A stretch of DNA of 64,000 bases from positions 171,099 to 235,098 of the forward strand of contig VXAZ01003472.1 of assembly GCA_013399875.1 (NCBI GenBank), in the 5' to 3' direction. This DNA is from Gymnorhina tibicen. Lineage: Eukaryota > Chordata > Aves > Passeriformes > Artamidae. Positions 25,215-36,158 of the stretch are shown one piece after another. Each line of letters opens with the position of its first letter. Positions within the stretch are counted from its first letter, which is position 1. The position numbers and the translations under genes are program-made. The notes below the pieces were generated by a model. That model saw only the letters and a program-made list of their open reading frames with translations. It was not told the DNA's origin and made no database searches.

Positions 25215-26126
25215 CTGTGCAACACACCAGAAAGGTTAGAAGCAGTTACTTTACGTCTCTCATATGCAAAATCTATGTTCTCCAGTCTATGATTTGCAGA
25301 CAAACGTTCACTCATTTCCACAGGCCATTAAACATGGCTGTAGGAAACTAAAATGATAACGTACTTCATTCTCCTTTCTGATTTTACCCACATCAAGTTA
25401 CTTTCAACTTCATTACCCAGGCCCAGTCAAAAGTGTTTGCTTCAGGTAGTGCAACAAATAATTGGTCCCTGAGAGACAGTGGAACCGTATGTGGCAATAA
25501 GCACAACACTTAGCTACACTGGCAAATGTTTCTTCAGTTTGTGAAGGGCTTAGATATTTCTAAAAGCAGAATTGTTAACCAAGATACATAACTGATCTGC
25601 CCTTGTATCATTATTTTCCTGAGTCTTCCTGCTTATTCACCTCTATTTTATGCCCCTGATGATCTACATAAAGCAGTCAATATTCTTTCTTTACTTGGAT
25701 TTTATAACAAAAAACCAAAGGACCGTGCTGAAGCTTCATGCTCACTGCTTTCAGTGAACCTGAAAGACTTGTGAATAAGTACTAATACATCTATACAAAT
25801 GAAAACATTCTAAAAATCAATCAAAAAAGATAACATTCTCTATCCCACAGACAATACAAATATGCCCAGTAAGAAAAGTAAATCTCATCTTAGTAATGAC
25901 TCATTAACACTACTCCTTCCTTTTTTGTGAAAATTATATTCATACCCCCCTCTCATCTGCTCATCAATTCCTCCAAAAGTTGATGAGCAGTCAAGTTTCC
26001 AGTTAGAATTGCTTTCCTTGGGTTCCCGAGGAATCTGCATCAAGTCCAGTCTTCCCCTCTGCCTCTACTCTGAAACTATTTTAGACATGTGCATTAGACT
26101 ATTTTGATTTCTGCTGGTCAACAGAC

Positions 26127-26727
26127 AGCTAAACATTAGCCATGTGTGCCCAGATGGCCAAGAAGACCAACAGCATCCTGGTCTGGATCAGCAATAGAGT
26201 GGCCAGCACGAACAGGGCAGTGATTGTCTCTGTGTCCTTGGCACTGGGGAGACCACATCTTGAATCCTGTCTTGATTTCTGGGACCCTCACTTCAGGAAG
26301 GACACTGAGGTGCTGGAGTGTGTCCAGAGGACAACAGAGCTGGTGAAGCATCTGGAGTACAAGTACTACAAGGATTGGCTGAGGGAGCTGGGGCTGTTTA
26401 GCCTGGAGAAAAGGAGGATCAGGGGGGACCTCATTGCTCTCCACCTGAAAGGAGGGTGCAGCCAGGTGGGGGTCAGCCTCTTCTCCCAGACCTTTAGTGA
26501 CAGGACAAGAGTACATAGTTCGAACTGTGCCAGGGAAGGTTCAGGCTGGACATCAGGAGGAATTTCTTCATGTAAAGAGCTGCAGGAGGTGGTGTATTCA
26601 CCGTCCCTGGAGGTGTTCAAGAAACAACTGGACGTGACACTTAGTGCCATGGTCTAGTTGAGAAGGTGGTGACTGGTCAAAGATTGTACCCAATGTGGTC
26701 TTCTCCAACCTCAATGATCCTGTAAAT
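26127..26727 (+). mobile_element. CR1 LINE 3'-end fragment (about 600 bp)
   Basis: Plus-oriented CR1 (antisense to FOCAD) with the conserved CR1 course: GCCAAGAAGACCAACAGCAT, CTGGTCTGGATCAGCAATAG, CTGGAGAAAAGGAGGATCAG and the end GGAGGTGTTCAAGAAACAAC. It contains a 171-codon open frame (26142-26657) whose last part (SPSLEVFKKQLDVTLSAMV) is the CR1 ORF2 C-terminus. The earlier part is out of the usual frame. 5'-truncated and presumably dead. Confidence 0.93.
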
Positions 26728-27972
26728 CAGGTTTAACTAGTCTCCCAGTGAGTTGTGAAGTTCATCATGTAATCCACTCTTGTGCAAGACAACAAAAGCA
26801 GGCCTGCAAAATACTGCAGATGTTCATGCAGGAATTAATGACAAAGCTTTAGGCGTCTTGTGACATTTGAAACATCTAGAAAATATGGTCTATCAGGAAC
26901 ACCAAAAATTTGCAGATGTGTTTGATGACAACAGAACTGCTCAGGTGCTTTTCATTAATTAACTTCCTTCATGGCAGTAAACATTTTGCATGTATGTGGA
27001 ATGTAAGGAAAGTGAGAGGGAACTGAACACCTTCACATAACAACACTCAAAATTCATCTACAACTGAAAATGACTGGACATAGTGCTGAGGATTGTCATA
27101 TAAGCAGTACTGTGACCTGCTATTTCAGTAAAGGAAACCAGTAGCCTTTATTTGTCATCTATCACTGGATACCAAGGGTAACACCAACTACACTAAGTGT
27201 TTGCTAATTAATACTAGCAACCACAGGCAAAGGCGGTAAGTGAAGTTCAGATTGTTTTTTGAATGCACAGTTTATGTGTAAGAAAATATTGGCTGGGTGG
27301 GGACGTGCAGAGAATGAGGTTCAAGGGAACGGTGAACCAAGGGTGAGTGCTTGTGAAACACTGACACACTGATACAGGGAGTTTCTTAGGAACATTGCTT
27401 GGCCAGACCAAGTGGCCAAGCAGTTTTTAAGGAAGAGCTGCAACCTGGTACCTGAGGCAGTAAGAAATGGCATGAGCTTGGAGCTAGTAACCTGAGCCTG
27501 TTGACTGATGCTTAAGAAGGACATGTCTGCCTGAAAAGACACAAAATCATAGACCACGTTGGTCAAAATGCAAGACAGGTAATGCTGGCAAACTACAGGA
27601 GATACTACTCCTGCATGTGTTTGGGACAATACCTTTATGGCAGTGAAATGTTTAGGCATGTATTTAAATGTCCTGCTCACATATGGGACATATAAAGTGC
27701 CCCCTCAGTGATTTCATAAATAAAGCTAGCATTACATATCTGTATCAATGAAACAGTGAAACAGCAACTCTTTTAATTTTAAATTTTGCTTAGAGGCTCC
27801 TTTTAACATATGTGCATATATTTCCAAATCCACCCCCTAACATTCCTTTGTGAAAAAGAAAAAAATCGCCTCTCTCTAAGGCACAGTAGACTGAGGAAAA
27901 GAAAAACAAAAATCTGTCAGAAACTTAACTTCTGAATACTGTTTCATCACTGAAGGAAATACACTCAGTAAA

Positions 27973-28026
27973 TTCAGTAGTAGAAACCAGCACGAACTAG
28001 TTCATAGTTTGTGCTGGTTTTCTGAA
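27973..28026. repeat. imperfect inverted repeat / hairpin
   Basis: Arms AAACCAGCACGAACT (27984-27998) and AGTTTGTGCTGGTTT (28006-28020) pair over 15 positions with one G-T. The loop is 7 bases. An outer TTCAG (27973-27977) can pair with CTGAA (28022-28026). It could be a small palindromic element or a structured transcript segment. Confidence 0.75.
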
Positions 28027-29380
28027 CTACATCCATCTAGGCACAGAAGAATAGTACAATGAATTCTGCTCCAGAAAATCCAATTATCATCTTAAGGTAC
28101 TTCACATACAAGCTCTTGAGTATCTTGATTACATCAAAACAAAACCAGGAAAGAAAAGCACAGAAGAAGCTTTTCATTTTACTTTTCAAAGATGCTTGTC
28201 ATCACAGCACATCTAATTGAACACACTTAAAAAATACGCAGGGAATGTTTCTTCATGAGTATACAGAGTGCCTAACATGATTATTACTTGTAGGGAAGTA
28301 TTTAATAGTACGTAAGTCACCTCTGCAACTCAACTTTGCAATTGTGCCCGTAAATATGACTCATGAATAGGAAAAAGTAACTTGTGCTATTTCCAACACA
28401 CAGAAAGCACTTGAATATCGAGAAACATGCAAAGGCAAGAATATGAGAAACATGCAAGGCATTCTCCATTTAAAAAACCCCTACAAATTGCACCAGTTCA
28501 GACTACCAAAGCCACCATCTACCACACTGGTCTGCCAATAGCAGTCTGCCTCTGTGCTTTTTGCATGCAGGATGAACTGTCCTCTTCGCCTCCACTAAAG
28601 AACAAAAAGATGAATAGCTAGCTGAAAGCCTAAAAACTTTAACCCAAAACATACATGAACAGAACCGTCAAAACATATGGTACATGATACGAACATAAGT
28701 GACTATTCATCCTCAGTCATTTTCAAAACAGATTAAGTGAATCTGGTAAGAAATTATTCCTATGAATTTCTATGAAGTATTACTTGCAAAACCTGAAACA
28801 GTCACAGGTAATATCTGGGGACTTCTTGTACAGTGTGATCCAGGCAGCCATAGGAAAAAAGAAAACCCATGGTCTATACTAACTTCTGACCACTGTCATG
28901 TCACTTCACGTCCCCTCAGAGAGAGGTTGACAAGCTCTGTTTAATAATCAAACAGCACATCTCCATTTCTGGGGGAATAATGATCTTCCTTTTCAACTCA
29001 CCAGTGACCACTGAAGAGCAATACAGCCAGCATTTGAAACATACCACAGTTTATTGAACCTATTTTCTTCTTCCTGTGAAATACCAGTTCAAATAATCAA
29101 AAAAACCCTTCTGCATCTTAGTCTGATCCTGATGACAGATATCACAGCTGCATCCAACTCCTCAGCTAGAATAGCACCTAGGTGATAGAATAAGTCTGGC
29201 CCATTAAGGTTGAATAGTAAATTACCTTTTTGCTGCCGTTACTGTTAGATTTGAATGGCAGCTAAACCCAGATATTTGTTCTTTGCATGTTTTTAAGGCT
29301 TTTCAACATACAAGAAGAAAATCTTTCCTCTGCATACAAACCTCATATAACTCATTTTTTTTGGTAGCAGAATACCAGGC

Positions 29381-29803
29381 TGTAGTGTACCCCTATTCCA
29401 TATCCCTGCCTGCCCTTTCCACGTGGCTTCCCCTTCCCCCATCTCTAGTCCAAACCACTCCCTCAGGTTCCCCTGTTATCCTAACACTGCCCTTGTACCG
29501 CCCCCATGCCCTGCCATGTGCTCTCTCTGCCCCCTCTGCCCGGGATAAGGGGCTCTGAATCACATGAGCCAATGCTCTCTGCCTTGGGGTTTAGCCAGCC
29601 GCCAGCTTCTCTCTCTCTGGGCTCCATGCCATGTGCCACCCCCTGCCTATGGGCACACGTGTGCTGGTCCCAGGCCTTGGGGAGTTAGCATGGAATAAAG
29701 ACCTGCTGCAGTCTCCACGCAAGAGCCTTCTCGCCTCCTTTACCGCCACCGCGTTGTTGTTGCTGCGTGCCTTACCATCACGAGGGAACCACGCACAGCA
29801 ACA
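29381..29803 (+). mobile_element. solo LTR with 6-base target duplication (423 bp)
   Basis: A sharp C-rich island starting TGTAGTGTACCCC and ending CAGCAACA. It is flanked by perfect CCAGGC copies at 29375-29380 and 29804-29809. AATAAAGACC at about 29694 marks the R region and plus orientation, antisense to FOCAD. Six-base duplications are typical of class II (beta-retrovirus/ERVK-like) elements. The several overlapping open frames here reflect its GC content, not genes. Confidence 0.85.
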
Positions 29804-31699
29804 CCAGGCATCACAGTTTTACACATAAAGAATCTCATAAAAATGAAACAGGTATTTTCAAGTCCCTCACCTTGCCTCAGCTTCAAAAATCTAAGTGCAA
29901 TAATGGCAACTGTGCATACACAGATACAGACAGATACACAACCTGCAGGTTCATATTTTATAGCTGTGAGCATAGATCAAACTACTGAAGAAATAAAAAC
30001 GTTATTATCCCAGTATGGTGGTGACTGCTTAGTCCTAACTAAGAATATGCCAGGAGATCTTCCAAGGTAAAATAAATAGATGCCTGACAATTAATTGTAT
30101 TTTCTTGATGTTTACATCAACCTCAGACTTTATTCAGAGTTTTATGCAGACCTCAATGCTTCAAAGACAACTCTAAGACTTTTTAACAGAACACTCCTTA
30201 CTTAAAAAGTCACTATAAGGATTAACCCCTATGACCTCTTCCCTCTCCCAAAATAAAAAGGAGTCAAAGCAGTAGCAAAGAAGTGTCATTCTGGTAATTT
30301 AACCCCCCTAAAACACCTGCTTAGTGTGCTGTGTTGAACTGTGAAGCAGTGACTTTGCAAAACCACATTAATTACTATAGCCACTGCAAGAATAAGATGG
30401 ACCTAGGTCCTACTAACCCAATTTTCTTCGACCAATCTGGCAGTTTTTATAGCTTAGGCTCCCTGTCTCTACTGTTAAACTCTGTTCCCCAGAAGAAATT
30501 TGAGGACCAAACATTAAGGCAGGAAATTTTGTTTGATGAGCCCAGGGACTTGCTTCTCATCTAGCCAAAGGCCCAAACACCTTTTTTCTGACCACCCTAA
30601 CTCCAACTGTCTCTATGTACAAAGGGACAAAGGCAAGAAAAAACTTTGACTTTTGAAGCAGTGTAAACTGAAAACAGAAATACTGATTTTTTTATCAAAA
30701 TTTTATAGTTACTGCAGATTTTCACTAAAAGGGTGCAGCTAGCATTGTCTGAAGATATTTTGTGTTTAGGTTTAAAATATAAACATATTTGGATTTATTT
30801 TTAGTTTTACTACACTTTGAATCAATTGACTTGGTAGTCCTCATACATTATCCACGGCACATGCCTGTGTTCTAGTGTCAGACTTTCAGTTTGTACACAG
30901 AAAACTCTCCAAACCCTGCACATGAAACCTTCCCACTCAAACCTTGTGCTATAGTTATTTCGTAACTGAAAGTGTTTGATATCAGTGATATTAGTAGCAT
31001 CACAGAAGAACTTCACAGCAGATATGCCTCACATCTGTTGGGTGACAGTCACAGAACAAAATCAGGACCCAGATCACCCCCTCAGATGCATGTAAGTAGC
31101 CCCTACAGAAATACAAAATGACTGTATTAATAAAATTATTTTATGAACTTTTAAAGAGCTTAACGCACTTTCACTTGTGTTAAAAGCTGCTCCCATTGGC
31201 AGAAAATTGGGAAAAGAACACTTATTTTCCTGGATCCAGTTGAACTACTTTTTTTTTTTACTGTTGTCCAAAATTTCCGAAGATGAACTTTGATATTAAC
31301 CATAAAAGTACTGTAATTCAAAATTCTCTGACAGACCTCACTGCAAGCACTTTATTTTCTATAATAATTAAGTGAGGGTTTATTTCATGCTATTTTTTAA
31401 AACCACACCAAAGGTAACTGCATGGTTTTGGTGATGCAAGCCTAATAGGTCAGGGAGCTGAAACATTTAAGAGACAGAATAAAATATCAAGTCTTAGCAA
31501 GGTGTAGATATTGTTTCCCCACAGAGCCTCATTGTTCAGGCCTGCTATTCACCTACATCTGGTTACACATGACAGGTATCAGACACATGTATAGCAGTCT
31601 GCAAGGCAGGAAAAGGCAGAGGTCACCTTCTGTTTGTTCTTCTGATTTTCAGAAGAGGCATTTCAGCAGTGAACCCTTAAAAAAAAAGTATTTACATGT

Positions 31700-31775
31700 T
31701 CAGTTTAAGTTAGTGAGGTTGGGTGACCATGGTGGTAGGCTGATGATTGGACTTGATGATTCTCTGATTCTAGTT
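31700..31775 (+). mobile_element. CR1-like tail fragment
   Basis: The text GGTGACCATGGTGGTAGGCT followed by GATGATTGGACTTGATGATT resembles the last bases of avian CR1 elements on the plus strand. It lies just downstream of exon 14 (in gene orientation). Short, so tentative. Confidence 0.55.
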
Positions 31776-31928
31776 GTCCCTCACGACAACTTCAGTTAAT
31801 TATGATACATTCATACATGCCATTGCTAGCTGCTAACAACACCTAATGAGCATAAACAAATGAGACAGTAAAGCAGGGAAGGAGGTATAATACTCCTGAA
31901 AAGCGAAGAAGAGCCAGCAACAACTTAC

Positions 31929-32050
31929 CTCATGAATGAGGGCAACCAACATTTTCTGGAAATTGCGGCCCCTGCTGGCCAGAAATCGATTAATAGGTTT
32001 GCCATCCCTGCCCATGTGGACTGGTAGGTCGAAACACAGCAACATGCCAG
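31929..32050 (-). CDS. FOCAD: FOCAD exon (window exon 14)
   Basis: 122 bases: two complete Ala, then 40 codons. Acceptor CTCTTTCAG, donor GAG|GTAAGTT. Encodes GMLLCFDLPVHMGRDGKPIN then RFLASRGRNFQKMLVALIHE. Human equivalent GGMLFCYDVS...KDGKPLNRLMASRGRSF...LALVHE. Confidence 0.95.
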
Positions 32051-32283
32051 CTGAAAGAGGGAGGGAAGGGGAAAAGAAAGGTCAGTGCCAACACTCAGTC
32101 AGAGTCAAGGGAAAACCCAAAGCAAAGTAAGGCTAACTTAATAAAGCCAATAATTCAAAAGAATAGGCAAGCACATTTAAATGGCATAAAACATCGTTTC
32201 TTAAGTTGATTCACCTTCGGATTCACAGAAATCTTTGGGTCAAAACATGCATACTTGTCTACTTCAAGAAAGTGACAGCTTAC

Positions 32284-32472
32284 CTGCAAGGCCTGGTGTC
32301 ATGCCTGGTTGCTTGTTCCTCTCATACATTTTCAGCAAGAAATTTGGAACACCTGCCACTGTCTTCCCCTGGTCTGAGCGTGTGGTCCCTCCTCTCAAGG
32401 CGGAATGATACACAGCACGGGGCATGTTGGTCATCTCCTGTTTCACAAGTGATGTTGCAAACTCTTCAAATG
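32284..32472 (-). CDS. FOCAD: FOCAD exon (window exon 13)
   Basis: 189 bases: two complete Ala, 62 codons, one base left. Acceptor CTTCGTCAAG after a TTTCTTCTCCC tract, donor GCAG|GTAAGC. Encodes FEEFATSLVKQEMTNMPRAV, YHSALRGGTTRSDQGKTVAG, VPNFLLKMYERNKQPGMTPG. Very close to human. The start is set by phase with exon 12; a longer open frame upstream is intronic. Confidence 0.95.
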
Positions 32473-32550
32473 CTTGACGAAGTGCAATACGATGAAGGGA
32501 GAAGAAATGGAATGTGAGAGTCTGATGACTGAGAGACAAAACTAACTCTG

Positions 32551-33080
32551 GAAACCCCAGAATGACATCAGTACTTCTTTCCCACTTCGTAGTGGAGCAG
32601 CAGTCTAAATCTGATGGCTGTAGCATGGGAAGGAAGGAAGGACATCTACATCTGGGGATTTTTTCCCTCCACCCGTAGTGTCAATGAACTGGGAAACAGC
32701 ATTGCTGAAAATCATGGGAACTTGCTAAAAACAAGAAATGTGAGGAAGTTCCAGTATAAAGCTGCTTTATTCAAAACTTACATAGGTATATTTAAAGTTG
32801 GAAGAAATATAGCCTTAACTATTCCATGAGCTGTTGATTGCCGTCTTTGACCACTACAAAAGTAACAGTAACAGCAGCATATGCTGACAGATGGACTCAT
32901 AATGGAGTAGCAGTCTAAATCATGTTTTTGTAGCATGTCAGGAAGGGCACCTGCATCCTGGGATTTTTTCCTCCACCTGTAATGCCAATATCCTTCAAAT
33001 GAAACCCACAGAATGCAGTCAGCAATTTTCACTGCAGTGATATAGGCAGAAACTCTTTGTCTTCGACCACCAACACTTCC
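32551..33080. repeat. degenerate local duplication, about 95-base block twice
   Basis: Block 32586-32684 and block 32896-32989 share GGAG(C/T)AGCAGTCTAAAT, GTAGCATG and GGGATTTTTTCC(C)TCCACC. A second short motif, GAAACCC..CAGAATG.AGTCAG, occurs at 32551 and again at 33001. A third, TCTTTGACCAC-like, occurs near 32844 and 33060. The order of blocks differs between copies, so this is not a simple tandem repeat. Origin unknown. Confidence 0.7.
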
Positions 33081-33495
33081 GTTTTGTTGGAAGAGTAGGT
33101 ATTTATTGATGTGAAAACACTATCCACCTACCTGCTCTACACTTTTTATAACAGCTTTTTTGTTTAGGGTGGCTACAACAATAGGGAAGAAATTTGCTGA
33201 AAGAAGGAGCTATTTCTCTGCTAGAAACCATTCACAATGACAGACACCCCTTATCACTGCTGTCATATTTCTGCATTCGCTGGTTATGCCAAAAGACATA
33301 AATAAAAGCCATTCAGAAGCAATTCTTCAGGCAGGGAACAAGCCAAGGCTCTAGACTGACAAGTGTAACTCAAACTACAAAATCTTGATAAATTTAGCGA
33401 AACAACTAGATGTGCAGCAAACACTAAAATATAGTATTTCAGTGCTTGAAATCAATCTGAGGGTAAACAAAGAAAGTAGCATCACATGAACAATA

Positions 33496-33613
33496 TTGTT
33501 GTTATTATTATCGTTGTTGTTGTTACTATTGTTATTATCATTATCATCATCTCCTTTGCAGTAAGGATACTACCACTATTACTAAGAACAGCAACAACAA
33601 CAACAACAACAAG
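33496..33613. repeat. (TTG/TTA)n and (CAA)n microsatellites in inverted relation
   Basis: 33496-33551 is an impure TTG/TTA/TCA trinucleotide tract. 33592-33613 is a pure CAA run. The two can base-pair with each other across about 40 bases. Confidence 0.85.
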
Positions 33614-34421
33614 CTTATAGTTCTTTTTATGAATTATTTTTAATTCTCTGAGAGAGAATTAAAATTTGGTTTGAGAGAAGTCTCAGGCAACCAGAATGAA
33701 AAACTATTAAAATAAAAAAATAAGGCTGTCATACCCTTTCTGATATCCTGGGAATCTAATACTTAGAAACAACATGAAAACTGATGTGACAAATCAATTT
33801 TAAAGGAGTTTGAACAAAATACTACCTAAAGCTCCACCTTCCACTGCTTCATGTAAGTAGTTATATGTTATTAATCTCAATAACATGTACTACCAGAATT
33901 CCAGATGAGATGACACAGATTCAGCTCCCATAGAACAGAGACTCTGTGGCTTTTGGCCTGTCTTGGACATTGCCTCATTAATCCAGTTTCATACTCTTTT
34001 TGGTGAAGCAATTAACTCTCAACAACCACTCTAGCCAGTCACTAAGCTTTTGCTCAAGTGTTCTGGACTCTGTGTTAACTAACAATGTCAGAAGACACTG
34101 CCAAGGGAGAAACTGTTCCATGAATGTTTGGATTCAAGTATGTTTTGATACCAGTCTGTGGTTGCTGCATCTCTGAATTCAGTCTGTTCACTTTAAATTC
34201 CATTCTGGTTTCCCATCTTCCTAGAAGGTTGGCTATCTCAGCATTCATTACACAGACTGAGTTTTCTGTCAAGATACATCACTCTCTTTCATTGAACTAG
34301 ATTATGTCATTCTCCCCTACAAAGCTTCCAGGATTTAGTAGTTAAGACTCTCTAGATTAGGCTGCACTTAACTTCAGATGCCAGTGCATGCAGAGTTTGA
34401 CGAATGGATTTTTTTAGAAGC

Positions 34422-35224
34422 TGTCAGAAACCGAAAATAGTTTATGCCTCAAACACTGATATAAAGTTTTAAGGAAGCTACAACCACAAAAGCCTCCCTG
34501 AAGAACTTCGGACCGTAAGTCGAACTGCTGATTAGATTAAAGGAAACCCATTGTTCAGTCACCTCAGGCTGAGGAAAGGTGTGCATCCACAATAGGTCAA
34601 AGCCTCCAGCTGAATTTGGGGTGGGGGGAGAGCACAGCTCACAGAAACCAGGTTTACACAGACTCCCCCCAGCCGAGGGGGGAGGAGGAGATTTTTGGGT
34701 GCATGGTGTAACCTCTGTGAGAGGCAATAAACACTCATCCTCCGATTACACAAACTGGCCCAGTTGTGGAACCCCCAGCCCCACGGGACATCCACGTGAG
34801 AGGCTTTGTCCCACAGGACTGCACGGGATGCCACAGACCCAGAGACTGCTGTGAGAGACTGCCCCCTCCCCAGGGGGGACATGCCCGGACATGCCTGCCC
34901 AGCCTGAGCGTATGTACCCAGCGGATTCCATGCTTTGCAGGGGGACCTTCACCACCAGGAAGACCAGCTGGAGAGGATCAATGGAACATCGTGGGGATCC
35001 ACAGAGTGCTGACATTTTCTTTATTCTGTCCCTGTCACTTTCTTTCTGTCCCCCCCCACCTGCTTTTTACTTCTTTCTTTCTTTCTCTCTCTCTCTCTCT
35101 CTCATATCTACCATCAATAAAACCCATATTATTATCACTGGCATATGGTCTCGTTTGTGCCTTAATTTGGGCAGAGGAATTTCTAAAGAACCTTAATAAT
35201 AATAATCATAATTGAACCATAACA
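34422..35224 (+). mobile_element. solo LTR of an endogenous retrovirus (803 bp)
   Basis: Starts TGTCAGAAACCG, ends ACCATAACA, and is flanked by perfect 5-base copies of GAAGC (34417-34421 and 35225-35229). It contains two AATAAA signals (about 34728 and 35115), a C/T microsatellite at 35071-35103 and an AATAAT-rich tail, all of which orient it to plus, antisense to FOCAD. Several long overlapping open frames (34559-35215) are by-products of its GC-rich middle. No gag/pol/env is present. Confidence 0.85.
35071..35103 (+). repeat. (CTTT)n/(CT)n microsatellite in LTR
   Basis: TTCTTTCTTTCTTT passing into about nine CT units. It is part of the 34422-35224 LTR, shortly before its AATAAA. Confidence 0.9.
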
Positions 35225-36025
35225 GAAGCCCCCACTTGGGGAAGATAGTACAAAATACTACCTACTATCTCATGGCAATGCTTACAGGCTGCAATCACAC
35301 ATCAAAATCCCATGTATTCTACAAAGAATGAAATAACAATGTCTATGTCCTGGCACAGCATCTCAAATCTTGTAACTGTAAGTTAAAGAGCATTTCTGAA
35401 AGTAATCACGTGAAAGGCAAGAACCTCAAATACTGAAGGTAATTCAACTGCATAGGTTTCAGAACAAGTGTATCAACCAGAGACTATCTGTTGAAGCATA
35501 CTTCAGCATCAACATGCATCACTACAATTACGCATTAAGCATAGGACTGATACCTTAATTAAGCAGACTTTGTGTCCAGCATTGTTTTCATACCATTAAT
35601 ACTCTGTTTACAAAACAATAGATACAAAATTTATTTTACTTCAATCTGTCCTGGGCTGAAATACAGAGTTGCCTTTAGAAACATCTGCTCAGTTCTCCCT
35701 ACTGAAGTCACACTATGGTCAAACAATGAGTACTTGAAGTAAATAATAATGGACTGGCTTTCCCTTTAGGACAGGTAAAGAACTTTTAATTATAAACATT
35801 TTTTCCCACCATCAGGACCTCTGTCCCACAATCTTCCTAAAAACAGGTTGTGGGCTTTATTTTCCTCTGAACTTTTATTACTTTATGTTTTTCCCCATCG
35901 TTAGTTAAGGAAAAAAACAAAGGCTGCACTTTAACATGACACTCCATTATAAAACAGCCACATGTCTGTACAGTCACTATGATTACATATTTGCAAAGCA
36001 ACCTCAAATACTGGATGTATTATAC

Positions 36026-36158
36026 CTCCTAAAACAGCAGCTGGTGTTAGAGACAACAGCTTGATATATGAAGAACCTGGAACAAATAGATTGGCTTCCT
36101 GATCCTCTTCATCTTCATTCATGTCTACCTCTTCCAGTGAGTCAATTTCTGGTCGTGC
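36026..36158 (-). CDS. FOCAD: FOCAD exon (window exon 12, acidic linker)
   Basis: 133 bases, entering phase 0 and leaving one base. Acceptor ATCTTCCAG, donor GGAG|GTATAA. Encodes ARPEIDSLEEVDMNEDEEDQ, EANLFVPGSSYIKLLSLTPA and AVLG. The acidic run is a likely disordered linker and matches human PEELDDDEDVEDVDLSVPG, followed by conserved YLKLLSLTP. Confidence 0.94.

Larger units (their letters stand above)
25215..31928 (-). other. FOCAD intron 14/15 (6.7 kb)
   Basis: Large intron with a CR1 copy (26127-26727), a hairpin (27973-28026), a solo LTR (29381-29803) and a CR1-like tail (31700-31775). The stretch 27290-27720 has mixed composition and ends in AATAAA; it may be an old LTR but I could not place it in a family. 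The rest is ordinary. Confidence 0.6.
32473..36025 (-). other. FOCAD intron 12/13 (3.6 kb)
   Basis: Contains a degenerate local duplication (32551-33080), TTG/TTA and CAA microsatellites (33496-33613) and an 803-base solo LTR (34422-35224). The remainder, 35230-36025, is ordinary. Confidence 0.6.

Noticed and set aside
27290..27720. Possible old LTR ending in AATAAA
   Set aside because: No TG..CA ends, no target duplication and no family signature that I can name.
29283..29828. Overlapping plus-strand open frames in a C-rich region
   Set aside because: Explained by the C-rich LTR at 29381-29803.
34559..35215. Cluster of overlapping open frames of 90-149 codons
   Set aside because: They lie inside the GC-rich solo LTR, have no retroviral or cellular domain resemblance and are proline/serine-rich translation of low-complexity DNA.
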